Positions 33,797 through 41,830 of a stretch of DNA of 64,000 nt are shown piece by piece. This stretch comes from Flavobacterium sp. M31R6 (GTDB taxonomy: Bacteria; Bacteroidota; Bacteroidia; Flavobacteriales; Flavobacteriaceae): positions 1,984,001-2,048,000 of the forward strand of contig NZ_CP054141.1 in the NCBI RefSeq assembly GCF_013284035.1, read 5' to 3'. The position numbers and the translations under genes are program-made. Position 1 is the stretch's first letter. Every line of letters begins with the position of its first letter. The notes under the pieces were generated by a model. The model did not search any database. It saw only the letters and a list, made by a program, of their open reading frames with translations, and was not told the DNA's origin.

Positions 33797-34533
33797 TTCG
33801 TAATATAATCGTATTCAATTTTGGTTAAATATAACCCATGTGCCGGAACCGAAAATCCAGCTTTGTCTCTGTTTTTACTTTCAATAATAGTTTCAAAATC
33901 ATCCAAAGTGATTTTGTGAAGTCCAATATTAATCAAAGTTCCCACAATCGAACGAACCATATTTCTTAAAAACCGATTGGCCGAAATGGTAAAAATTAAT
34001 TTTCCATCCTCTTGTTTCCAATAGGCTTCAAATATACTACAATCAAAGGTGTTTACGTCGGTGTTCACCTTTGAAAAAGATTGGAAATCAGTATGATTTA
34101 ACAATGATTTTGCAGCTTCGTTCATTAAGTCCAAATCCAGTTTTTGGTGGAAGTGCCAGCTTTGTTCTTGAAGAAAAGCATCTTTAAAAGTATTTATATG
34201 GTATTCGTAAGTTCTTTTTGTGGCGTCAAAACGAGTGTGAGCTTCATCAGCAACGGGAAAAACGTCATATATAACAATGTCTTTTGGCAAAAAAGAATTG
34301 AGTTTGTGTATTATATTCGGAATATCGAATGGGGTTTCCAAATCAAAATGGGCATACATTTCTTTGGCGTGAACTCCAGTATCTGTTCTTCCGGCTCCCA
34401 TAAGATTAATCTCTGTATTGAGAATAATCGAAAAAGCCTTGTTCATTGTTTCCTGTACAGAGGCAGCATTGGGTTGGTATTGCCAACCGTGATAGTGAGT
34501 TCCGTTGTAAGCTAGTTTTATAAAATACCTCAA
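33793..34533 (-). CDS. truA: tRNA pseudouridine synthase A
   Basis: TruA converts uridines 38-40 of tRNA to pseudouridine. The 246-residue protein has the catalytic Asp51 in GAGRTDTGVHAKEM, the N-terminal YNGTHYHGWQYQ (9-20), FLRNMVRSIVGTLI near 187 and a C-terminal KAGFSVPAHGLYL. Its stop lies inside a family A repeat, and it is flanked upstream by another copy. The gene itself is intact. Confidence 0.95.
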   Translation of the reverse strand: MRYFIKLAYNGTHYHGWQYQPNAASVQETMNKAFSIILNTEINLMGAGRTDTGVHAKEMYAHFDLETPFDIPNIIHKLNSFLPKDIVIYDVFPVADEAHTRFDATKRTYEYHINTFKDAFLQEQSWHFHQKLDLDLMNEAAKSLLNHTDFQSFSKVNTDVNTFDCSIFEAYWKQEDGKLIFTISANRFLRNMVRSIVGTLINIGLHKITLDDFETIIESKNRDKAGFSVPAHGLYLTKIEYDYITK

Positions 34534-34545
34534 GGTGCAGATTTT

Positions 34546-34610
34546 AGATTGCAGTCCCGATAGCTATCGGGATAGATTGCAGATTTTAGATTTTAGATTT
34601 TGAAGTCCGA
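34546..34610. repeat. AGATTTTAGATTGCAG word repeat around a palindrome
   Basis: The words GCAGATTTTAGATT and AGATTGCAG recur three or four times. The palindrome CCCGATAGCTATCGGG sits between two exact 9-bp AGATTGCAG copies (34546-34554 and 34574-34582). Confidence 0.55.
34556..34571. repeat. Perfect palindrome CCCGATAGCTATCGGG (copy 2)
   Basis: CCCGATA-GC-TATCGGG, the same arms as 28195-28210. The 9-bp direct repeats on either side look like a target-site duplication, though the whole area is made of such words. Confidence 0.6.
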
Positions 34611-34702
34611 CAACCTATAACTGAGAACTGCTATTTTTTTTTGTTGCAAATTTACAAAGAATGTATCTTGTTTGGTTGTTTTTTATTTAAAACTAGAATG
34701 TC

Positions 34703-34710
34703 TATTTTTG
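34703..34710 (+). promoter_or_regulatory. -7 box TATTTTTG before repeat copy 4
   Basis: TATTTTTG fits TAnnTTTG. If used, the transcript would begin near 34716 and carry the whole of repeat copy 4 as leader RNA for the phosphodiesterase gene at 34823. Confidence 0.4.
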
Positions 34711-34721
34711 CTTAAATCTCA

Positions 34722-34809
34722 TAGCCCTGATAGAAGTGGAAATCCCACGCTTTTGGGCGTGGATTGAAACGGATAGCAGACACGAGCATAGCGAATTGAC
34801 GAAGTAAAT
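34722..34809 (-). repeat. Intergenic repeat family A, copy 4, with tail
   Basis: AGCCCTGATAGAAGTGGAAA is the reverse complement of the right end of copy 3, and GATTGAAACGGATAGCAG is that of its left end. The interior hairpin is CCACGC-TTTTGG-GCGTGG. A tail CGAGCATAGCGAATTGACGA (then AGTAAAT) follows to 34809. Nearly the same tail occurs inside rho at 39025-39052. Confidence 0.8.
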
Positions 34810-34822
34810 AGTTCCCAGAAAT

Positions 34823-35320
34823 ATGAAAAAAATTCTCCTTCTTTCGGATACTCACAGTCACATTGATGATACGATTTTAAAATATGTCGCACAAGCTGAT
34901 GAGGTTTGGCATGCAGGTGATATTGGGGATTTGGTCGTTACGGACACCATAAAGAAGTTGAAGCCTTTACGTTGTGTTTATGGCAATATTGATGATGCCC
35001 AAGCACGTTTGGAATTTCCTTTACACAACCGTTTTTTTTGTGAAGGAGTAGATGTTTGGATTACACATATTGGCGGTTATCCAGGAAAATACAATCCGAC
35101 TTTAAAAGCTGAAATAGCGTCAAATCCGCCAAAGTTGTTTATTTGCGGACATTCACATATTCTAAAAGTGATTTTTGACAAAAAAAATAATCTGCTACAC
35201 ATGAATCCGGGTGCTGCCGGTAAAAGTGGTTTTCATCAGGTGAGGACAATGCTTCGTTTTATAATAGATGGAGAGGCAATTAAAGATTTGGAGATTATCG
35301 AAATAGATAAAAAAGCATAG
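34823..35320 (+). CDS. Metallophosphoesterase (YfcE/MJ0936-type)
   Basis: The 165-residue calcineurin-like enzyme has all metal ligands: LSDTHSH (Asp9, His11), HAGDIGD (Asp33), YGNIDD (Asn55), ICGHSHI (His110, His112) plus THIGG (His82). YfcE-type enzymes hydrolyse phosphodiesters such as bis-pNPP or cyclic dinucleotides; the natural substrate is unknown. The leader may include a family A repeat. It converges on a two-component system 5 bases beyond its stop. Confidence 0.9.
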   Translation: MKKILLLSDTHSHIDDTILKYVAQADEVWHAGDIGDLVVTDTIKKLKPLRCVYGNIDDAQARLEFPLHNRFFCEGVDVWITHIGGYPGKYNPTLKAEIASNPPKLFICGHSHILKVIFDKKNNLLHMNPGAAGKSGFHQVRTMLRFIIDGEAIKDLEIIEIDKKA

Positions 35321-35325
35321 TGTTC

Positions 35326-37020
35326 TTAATATACTATTGGAATTTTTAAGCTAACCACTGTGCCTTTGTTTAATGTGGAATTAATAATAAATTCTCCTTT
35401 CATATTGTTTATTCTTGCTCGAATTTGGTTGATTCCAAAACCTTCGGTGACTTCAAGTTTACTGTCCATAAAACCATTTCCATTGTCGGACACTACTACA
35501 AAAAGTTTATTTTCCATTTCTTTGATCGTAACATCTGCGGTAGTTGCTCCACTGTGTTTTATGATATTGTTCAGTAATTCAGCAATTATAAAATAGAGTT
35601 TCATTTCAAAATCTTCGTTGTATCTTTTTTTAATTGAGATGCTTGAATTAAAATTAATCTTAATTCTTGAATTGGATGTTTTTTCACATAAATCTTCCAG
35701 TGCATATAATAATCCAAATCGAACCAATAGAGTAGGCATCAGTTCATGGGAAAGGTTTCGGATTTGATTGTGCGCCTCTTCGAGGATTTCTTTTGTTTTG
35801 TTTATTTCTTCGGGTTGGGCTTTATTGATTGAAGTAAAAACATTAAGATGTAAACCAGCCGAGGAAAGAAGGGAGCTGATGTTGTCGTGCAGAAAAGAGG
35901 CAATTTTTTTTCGTTCCAATTCTTGTCCGTCAATAGAAGCATTGATGATATTTTCCTGTATTTTACTTCGGATATCTTTGAGTCTGTTTTTTTGTTTCAA
36001 ACGAATGTTTTGAACGAAAAAATAGAAGAAAATAATCACACACAATAAAAGAAAAAGTACGATAATGGCAATTTTTTTATTTTTGGATTGTTCTTGAATG
36101 AGTTTGTTCTGCTTTATTTTATAAGTTGTTTCAATCTTGTCGATCTCTCTCTTATAATGGTCAATTTCGAGATTAACACCTATGACATTGGCTTTGGTTA
36201 GTTTTTCTTCTATGTTTAGCTCATTGGTAATTTTGTAATACAACATGAGATTCTCATAGGCTTTTTTTGGCTGATTGATTTTATTTAAAAATTTTGAATA
36301 TTCTAAATAGGAGTAGGACAGGTCGGATTTCTCATTTCCAATAGTGCCAAGTTTAATGGCTTTTTCGAAATAAAAAGTGGCTTTTTCAATGTTGTTGATA
36401 AAACTATAGTACATACCGTTCAACATATTCAAAGCTACAATAGTAGAGTCATTTCCATCAATAGATTGGTATTTATTGATATATCGCAAATAAGTGAGTC
36501 CTTCAGCAAACTTTTCAATGTCAAAATAAGCCCAAGTAATATTTAGTTTTGTGAGGAATATTTGTTTTCTGTCAAGAACTGTCTGACTAAGCTGTAGCGA
36601 TTTTTTGTAATAAAAAATTCCTTTGTCATATTGTTTTTTGTCAAAACAATAGATGTTGCCTAAGTTATTGTAGAACTGATTTTTTAGAGTGTTGTCGTTT
36701 GTTTTGTTGACATAGTAAAGCCCAATGTTGTAATAGTATAGCGCTTTTAAGGGTTCTGTTAGTTCATCAAAATTGGAAGCTATGATTAAGTAACAATTAG
36801 CAATTAATGAGTTATCTTTGTTTTTAATGGCTTGCTCTAATGCTACCCTTGATTTTAATAATGAGTTTTCGTAATCGCCATTAATTCTGTTTGTCCTAGC
36901 ATCTTTTATGAGTTTAGTAGTTTCTTTTTGTGATAGAGTTTTGTTTTGGGCGAGTGAGGTTTGACTAAAATAGATTAGAAATAAAAAAATGATTACTATT
37001 CGAAACCTAATTTGATGCAT
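35326..37020 (-). CDS. Sensor histidine kinase with TPR sensor region
   Basis: The 564-residue protein has a signal peptide (IIFLFLIYFSQTSLAQ), a periplasmic TPR-like region (about 30-300), one membrane helix at 316-336, a HisKA_3 domain with His378 in KKIASFLHDNISSLLSSAG, and an HATPase domain with N-box ELLNNIIKHS (481-490) and DNGNGF (512-517). It partners the LuxR-type regulator 47 bases upstream in the same operon. The signal sensed is unknown; TPR domains usually bind proteins. Confidence 0.9.
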   Translation of the reverse strand: MHQIRFRIVIIFLFLIYFSQTSLAQNKTLSQKETTKLIKDARTNRINGDYENSLLKSRVALEQAIKNKDNSLIANCYLIIASNFDELTEPLKALYYYNIGLYYVNKTNDNTLKNQFYNNLGNIYCFDKKQYDKGIFYYKKSLQLSQTVLDRKQIFLTKLNITWAYFDIEKFAEGLTYLRYINKYQSIDGNDSTIVALNMLNGMYYSFINNIEKATFYFEKAIKLGTIGNEKSDLSYSYLEYSKFLNKINQPKKAYENLMLYYKITNELNIEEKLTKANVIGVNLEIDHYKREIDKIETTYKIKQNKLIQEQSKNKKIAIIVLFLLLCVIIFFYFFVQNIRLKQKNRLKDIRSKIQENIINASIDGQELERKKIASFLHDNISSLLSSAGLHLNVFTSINKAQPEEINKTKEILEEAHNQIRNLSHELMPTLLVRFGLLYALEDLCEKTSNSRIKINFNSSISIKKRYNEDFEMKLYFIIAELLNNIIKHSGATTADVTIKEMENKLFVVVSDNGNGFMDSKLEVTEGFGINQIRARINNMKGEFIINSTLNKGTVVSLKIPIVY

Positions 37021-37067
37021 ACCATTTATTGTAGAAGCGATAAATAAATTTTCGAAATTTTCCGAAC

Positions 37068-37751
37068 TTAAGATATAATTAAATGATTATTCATGGCATA
37101 CTTAACAATGCCAATTGTGTTCTTTGCTTTTAATTTTTTCATAATGTTTTTTCGATGCGTTTCAACTGTATTAATACTGATGAAAAGCTGCTCGCTTATT
37201 TCTTTACCACTATATTCCAGAGCAATCAAAATGATGATTTCTATTTCACGTTCGGTCAGTAATGGATTTATATTGGGTTTGTAAGTGTTTAGTTTTGGAT
37301 TGTTTTTGGTGGCATTTGAGAATATTTTTTCTCGAATGGACTCGCAAAAATATTCTTCACCATCTGCAACAGCTTGAACTGCCTCAATAATATTGTCTCC
37401 GGCACATTGTTTGGTCAAATAGCCACTTACTCCCAAGTCCATGATTTCTTTGATTAATTTTAAATCATCATAACTGGAAAGGATTATTACTTTGCAAGGA
37501 AAACCTTTTTGAGCAAATTCTTTAACGACTTCAATTCCGTCTTTTTCGGGCATACTAATGTCTAAAACAAGAACATCAGCTTTATTCTTGGTTACGTCAT
37601 CGTAAATAGTTGTTCCGTTGAGCGATGACCCAACAACTTCGAAATGTGGTATTGTTTGTAGTAAAGTTTGTATACCGTGTAAAATTATCTGGTGATCATC
37701 GGCAAGATGAATTCGTATATTCTTTGTCATATTATCTATTACAGTACTCAA
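37068..37751 (-). CDS. LuxR-family (NarL-type) response regulator
   Basis: The 227-residue protein has a receiver domain with phospho-acceptor Asp64 in LVLDISMPEKDG and the acidic pair in ADDH (18-20), then a LuxR-type HTH (about 162-225; LLTEREIEIIILIALEYSGK, SINTVETHRKNIMKKL). It is first in the operon with the TPR histidine kinase, which probably phosphorylates it. A start at Met8 (MTKNIRIHLADDH) is also possible. Confidence 0.9.
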   Translation of the reverse strand: MSTVIDNMTKNIRIHLADDHQIILHGIQTLLQTIPHFEVVGSSLNGTTIYDDVTKNKADVLVLDISMPEKDGIEVVKEFAQKGFPCKVIILSSYDDLKLIKEIMDLGVSGYLTKQCAGDNIIEAVQAVADGEEYFCESIREKIFSNATKNNPKLNTYKPNINPLLTEREIEIIILIALEYSGKEISEQLFISINTVETHRKNIMKKLKAKNTIGIVKYAMNNHLIIS

Positions 37752-37822
37752 ATTTATAAAAAAAAAGATTCCTAATCTGTACTATTTTTTTATTTATCAA
37801 ATAAAAAAAAATTATCCTTTTA

Positions 37823-37851
37823 ATAAAAAAACCCGAACTGTTACATTCGGG
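37823..37851 (-). terminator. Terminator after DUF4293 gene
   Basis: On the minus strand CCCGAA-TGTAACAG-TTCGGG is followed by a T run, about 37 bases beyond the stop at 37888. Confidence 0.65.
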
Positions 37852-37887
37852 ATTTCTTCGCACATTAATAAATTAAATTTTATAGGT

Positions 37888-38301
37888 TTATCTCAATCTG
37901 TCCACAGATTTTACAAGATCTTCATCCTTCTTGATGGCTTTGTTAGCTAAAACTAAGAAAACAATGGCCAAGATAGGTAGAAACATCCCAATACCTTTCT
38001 CAGAAACAACGGGTGTTTCTCCAGATAAATTTAGTGAATGATAAACAAACAATCCTAATAAAATCAAATTTAATACTATAGTCAATCTGTTGGCAACAAA
38101 TTGAGTTTGTCTTTTTTTAAATGATATTATGCTGTAAATGGTTATTGCAGTACTTAAGCCAAACAATATTACATAAAATTGGTTTTGCATAAAAAAATAT
38201 TCTTTACCATCGCTTAAAGTCCATAGCGGAAAAATAAATGGTAAGACACCTACCACCAAAAAGGTAAGGATTAAATATACGGTTTGAATTCTTTGTATCA
38301 T
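37888..38301 (-). CDS. DUF4293 family membrane protein
   Basis: The 137-residue protein has four membrane helices (about 5-26, 39-56, 71-88, 103-122). The N-terminus MIQRIQTVYLILTFLVVGVL is very typical of DUF4293, an uncharacterised Bacteroidota family found next to rho, which is divergently transcribed here. The function is unknown. Confidence 0.85.
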   Translation of the reverse strand: MIQRIQTVYLILTFLVVGVLPFIFPLWTLSDGKEYFFMQNQFYVILFGLSTAITIYSIISFKKRQTQFVANRLTIVLNLILLGLFVYHSLNLSGETPVVSEKGIGMFLPILAIVFLVLANKAIKKDEDLVKSVDRLR

Positions 38302-38482
38302 GTCTTAGTATTGTTGTACAAAAATATATTTTCTTTTTAATAAATACTATTGTATGATAAATTTTATTTGTATTATTGCATAACATTACCGTAAGCACTT
38401 CATACTGCGGTTCATTAAAATAAGATACTACCTAAAAAATCTTTTGCATTATTTCCAAATTAATTAAACAAATAGAACATTC

Positions 38483-40354
38483 ATGTTTGATATTTCTGTA
38501 TTAAAAGAAATGAAGCTTGCTGAGCTTCAAGAAATAGCTAAAACGGCTAAAACCATAAAATTCAACGGTGTAAAAAAAGATACTTTAATTAGTCTTATTT
38601 TAGATCATCAAGCTGCTACTGTCGTTAAACCCACGGTAGAGAAAGCGACAGAAGAAGAGAAGCCAAAGCGAGCTAGAATAGCACCTGTAAAAAAAGTGGC
38701 GATTCAAAAAAGCGAAGCTCCAGTTTTGTTGGAAACTAAAGTAGAAGAGGAGGTAATCCAAGAAATAGTGGCTGTTCCTGAAAAAAAAGAGAAGGTTATT
38801 TCTTCCAATAGTGATATTTCTAAAGAAGAAGGAGTTGCTTCAAAAAAGGAAGTTAAAGTTGTTAAGTTTAGCAAATCTGCTTATGAAAAAAAGATGGCTT
38901 TGCTAAGAGAAAAAGAGGCTTTGAAAGAAGTTGCAGTTTCCGAAGAAACTCCATCAGATTCGGATTCAGATGTAATTGTAGAGAAAACAGAAAGTTCTGT
39001 TCCTGAAAAAAAAATAAATCCACTCGAGCGTAAGCGAACTGACGAAGTAAATCAATTAAATAAAAAAGGACAAAACCCAAATATTAAGGTTAATCCAAAT
39101 CCTATTGGAAATCCCAACCAAAATGGAAATTCCAACCAAAACACAAACTCAAACCAAAACACAAACTCAAACCAAAATCCCAATCAGAACCCAAATTTTA
39201 AAAACAAAAAAAGCAATTTCAAAGATGCTGATTTTGAATTTGACGGGATTATAGAAAGCGAAGGTGTTCTTGAAATGATGCCTGATGGTTACGGTTTTTT
39301 ACGTTCCTCTGATTATAATTATTTAGCTTCACCAGATGATATTTATTTATCGACTTCTCAGGTGCGTTTGTTTGGTTTAAAAACCGGAGACACCGTAAAA
39401 GGTGTGGTGCGTCCACCAAAAGAAGGAGAGAAATTTTTCCCGTTAGTACGAGTTTTAAAAATTAATGGGCATGACCCGCAAGTAGTTCGTGATAGAGTTT
39501 CTTTCGAACATTTAACTCCAGTTTTTCCTTCTGATAAATTTAAATTAGCCGAAAAACAAAGTACAATTTCAACACGAATTATTGATTTGTTTTCTCCAAT
39601 AGGAAAAGGACAGCGTGGTATGATTGTGGCACAGCCAAAAACGGGTAAAACGATGTTATTAAAGGATATTGCGAATGCAATTGCAGCGAATCATCCCGAA
39701 GTATATTTGATTGTTTTATTGATAGATGAACGTCCAGAGGAGGTTACAGATATGCAACGAAGTGTACGTGGGGAAGTAATTGCATCTACATTCGATAGAG
39801 AACCACAAGAACACGTTAAGATTGCTAATATAGTTTTGGAAAAAGCCAAAAGGTTAGTAGAGTGTGGCCATGATGTAGTTATTTTATTAGATTCTATAAC
39901 TCGTTTGGCAAGAGCTTATAATACAGTGCAACCAGCTTCGGGAAAGGTTTTAAGTGGAGGTGTTGATGCAAATGCTTTACAAAAACCAAAACGTTTCTTT
40001 GGTGCTGCCCGTAATGTTGAAAATGGTGGTTCTTTGAGTATTATTGCAACTGCTTTGACAGAAACTGGTTCCAAAATGGACGAAGTTATCTTTGAGGAAT
40101 TCAAAGGGACTGGTAACATGGAATTGCAATTGGATAGAAAAATTGCCAACAAACGTATCTTCCCTGCTATTGATTTAACATCATCCAGTACAAGACGTGA
40201 TGATTTATTGTTAGATCAAAAAACATTGCAAAGAATGTGGATTATGCGTAAATATTTATCAGATATGAACCCTGTTGAAGCGATGGATTTTATCAATGAT
40301 CGTTTTAAGAAAACCAAAAATAACGATGAGTTTTTAATCTCTATGAATGATTAA
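38483..40354 (+). CDS. rho: Transcription termination factor Rho with disordered N-terminal insert
   Basis: Rho is the hexameric RNA helicase that ends transcription. The 623-residue protein has a SAP-like start ([20 protein letters not shown]), a long disordered region (about 50-250) with an Asn-rich part made of NQN/NSNQNT units (about 205-240), the RNA-binding cold-shock domain ([14 protein letters not shown]), Walker A PKTGKT near residue 386 and the C-terminal RecA core. It is about 200 residues longer than E. coli Rho (419). Bacteroides Rho has a comparable insert reported to phase-separate. Codons for ERKRTDEVN at 39025-39052 match a repeat tail seen at 34783. Confidence 0.95.
   Translation: MFDISVLKEMKLAELQEIAKTAKTIKFNGVKKDTLISLILDHQAATVVKPTVEKATEEEKPKRARIAPVKKVAIQKSEAPVLLETKVEEEVIQEIVAVPEKKEKVISSNSDISKEEGVASKKEVKVVKFSKSAYEKKMALLREKEALKEVAVSEETPSDSDSDVIVEKTESSVPEKKINPLERKRTDEVNQLNKKGQNPNIKVNPNPIGNPNQNGNSNQNTNSNQNTNSNQNPNQNPNFKNKKSNFKDADFEFDGIIESEGVLEMMPDGYGFLRSSDYNYLASPDDIYLSTSQVRLFGLKTGDTVKGVVRPPKEGEKFFPLVRVLKINGHDPQVVRDRVSFEHLTPVFPSDKFKLAEKQSTISTRIIDLFSPIGKGQRGMIVAQPKTGKTMLLKDIANAIAANHPEVYLIVLLIDERPEEVTDMQRSVRGEVIASTFDREPQEHVKIANIVLEKAKRLVECGHDVVILLDSITRLARAYNTVQPASGKVLSGGVDANALQKPKRFFGAARNVENGGSLSIIATALTETGSKMDEVIFEEFKGTGNMELQLDRKIANKRIFPAIDLTSSSTRRDDLLLDQKTLQRMWIMRKYLSDMNPVEAMDFINDRFKKTKNNDEFLISMND
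39025..39052 (+). repeat. Family A repeat tail inside the rho coding sequence
   Basis: CGAGCGTAAGCGAACTGACG (then AAGTAAAT) aligns with the tail of repeat copy 4 (34783-34809) with two mismatches and one extra base. It encodes part of the disordered linker. Confidence 0.5.
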
Positions 40355-40415
40355 AGAAATAGCAATAACAATAACAATTTCAAAATTCAATTTTTTTGAT
40401 TTGATTTAATGACAT

Positions 40416-40457
40416 AAAAAAAACTCCAATTTTCAATATGTAAATTGGAGTTTTTTT
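40416..40457 (+). terminator. Bidirectional terminator between rho and the RsmB-like gene
   Basis: AAACTCCAATTT (40421-40432) and AAATTGGAGTTT (40442-40453) form a perfect 12-bp stem with A and T runs on the two sides, suitable for both convergent genes. Confidence 0.85.
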
Positions 40458-40507
40458 GTGTCTTGCAATTGCAATTGATTTTTGCAATTGTTATTGAAAT
40501 TTAAATT

Positions 40508-41722
40508 TTACTCTTTTCTTTCCATTAAAGCCATATAAAAACCATCAAAACCAGATTCTGAGGCCAATATTTTTTGTTCTTTTATGAAATTGAATTGTTT
40601 ACCAATATCAGTTGTCAAGAAACGGGCAATTTGTTCTTGATTTTCAGAAGGCAAAATGGAACAGGTTGCGTAAACTAATTTACCGCCTGGTTTTACGATT
40701 TTTGAATAGCTTTCCAATACTTCCGACTGTACTTTTCTAATGTTATCGATGAATTCGGGTTGTAATTTCCATTTTGCATCTGGATTTCTTTTAAGTACAC
40801 CTAATCCACTGCAAGGGGCGTCAATCAAGACCCTATCGGCTCTTTCATGAAGTTTTTTGATAACTTTGGTAGAATCAATGATACGGTATTCGATGTTGAA
40901 AGCACCGTCTCTTTTGGCTCTAAGCTTTAATTGTTTTAATTTGCTTTCGTACAAATCCATTGCAATCAATTGCCCTTTGTTTTCCATCAAAGAAGCGATA
41001 TGCAGTGTTTTTCCTCCTGCACCTGCACAAGTATCTACTACTCGCATTCCTGGTTTTACATCCAGAAAATGTGCTACTAATTGTGAATTGGCATCTTGAA
41101 CTTCAAAGAATCCTTGCTTGAAGGCATCCGTCAAGAAAACATTTGCTCTTTCTTTTAGAACTAATGCATCTGGTTGGTCTTTTAGAAATTCTGTTTCGAT
41201 GTTTAAATCCATCAAAATAGCTCTTAGGTTTTCTTTGGTAGTTTTAAGTGTGTTTACTCTTAAAATAACTTTGGCAGGTTGGTTTTGTGCAGCTATTTCT
41301 GTAGCCCAAACTTTTTCGCCTAATTCTTTTACACCTAATTCATCCATCCAATCCGGAATAGATTCCTTTAGGGCTCTTATTTTTGATAGTTCGTCAAAAC
41401 GACCTTTTATTTTTCTTTCTGGAGTTCCTTCCAATTGTCTCCAATCTGGAATTGGATATCCTCTTAAAACTGCCCATACTGAGAACATTCTCCAAAGATT
41501 GTCTCTGTCATAAGGTTCTTTTACTTCGGCAATTTCTGCATATAATCTTTTCCAACGTACGACTTCGTAGATGGTTTCTGCTACAAATTTTCTATCGGAA
41601 CTTCCCCAACGTTTGTCTTTTTTTAGGGATCTTGCTACTACTTTGTCGGCGTATTCTCCTTCGTTGAAAATAGCGTTAAGTGCATCAATAGTAGTATAAA
41701 CTAAATTTCTGTGTAATCTCAT
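40508..41722 (-). CDS. RsmB/NOP2-family RNA cytosine-C5 methyltransferase
   Basis: The 404-residue protein has an N-terminal RNA-binding half and a Rossmann methyltransferase with VDTCAGAGGKTLHIASLM (motif I), DAPCSGLGVLKRNPDAKW (cysteine near residue 304) and YATCSILPSENQEQI (catalytic cysteine near 354). Both cysteines are characteristic of m5C enzymes. RsmB methylates 16S C967; whether this one uses the same site is not known. Confidence 0.9.
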   Translation of the reverse strand: MRLHRNLVYTTIDALNAIFNEGEYADKVVARSLKKDKRWGSSDRKFVAETIYEVVRWKRLYAEIAEVKEPYDRDNLWRMFSVWAVLRGYPIPDWRQLEGTPERKIKGRFDELSKIRALKESIPDWMDELGVKELGEKVWATEIAAQNQPAKVILRVNTLKTTKENLRAILMDLNIETEFLKDQPDALVLKERANVFLTDAFKQGFFEVQDANSQLVAHFLDVKPGMRVVDTCAGAGGKTLHIASLMENKGQLIAMDLYESKLKQLKLRAKRDGAFNIEYRIIDSTKVIKKLHERADRVLIDAPCSGLGVLKRNPDAKWKLQPEFIDNIRKVQSEVLESYSKIVKPGGKLVYATCSILPSENQEQIARFLTTDIGKQFNFIKEQKILASESGFDGFYMALMERKE

Positions 41723-41784
41723 TTTAAATAATTGAAGTGCAAAGGTACTATTTATTGGTTAAAACTAAGTTTTATATTTTAATC

Positions 41785-41817
41785 AAAAAAAAAACACTGT
41801 TATTGAAACAGTGTTTT
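41785..41817 (-). terminator. Terminator after kup
   Basis: AAAACACTGT and ACAGTGTTTT (41791-41817) form a perfect 10-bp stem followed on the minus strand by T residues, 14 bases after the kup stop at 41831. Confidence 0.75.
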
Positions 41818-41830
41818 TGAATGAATGTTT

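Noticed and set aside
34740..34775. CRISPR-like GTGGATTGAAAC sequence
   Set aside because: There is only one copy, with no spacers or cas genes. The ATTGAAAC part belongs to the family A repeat.
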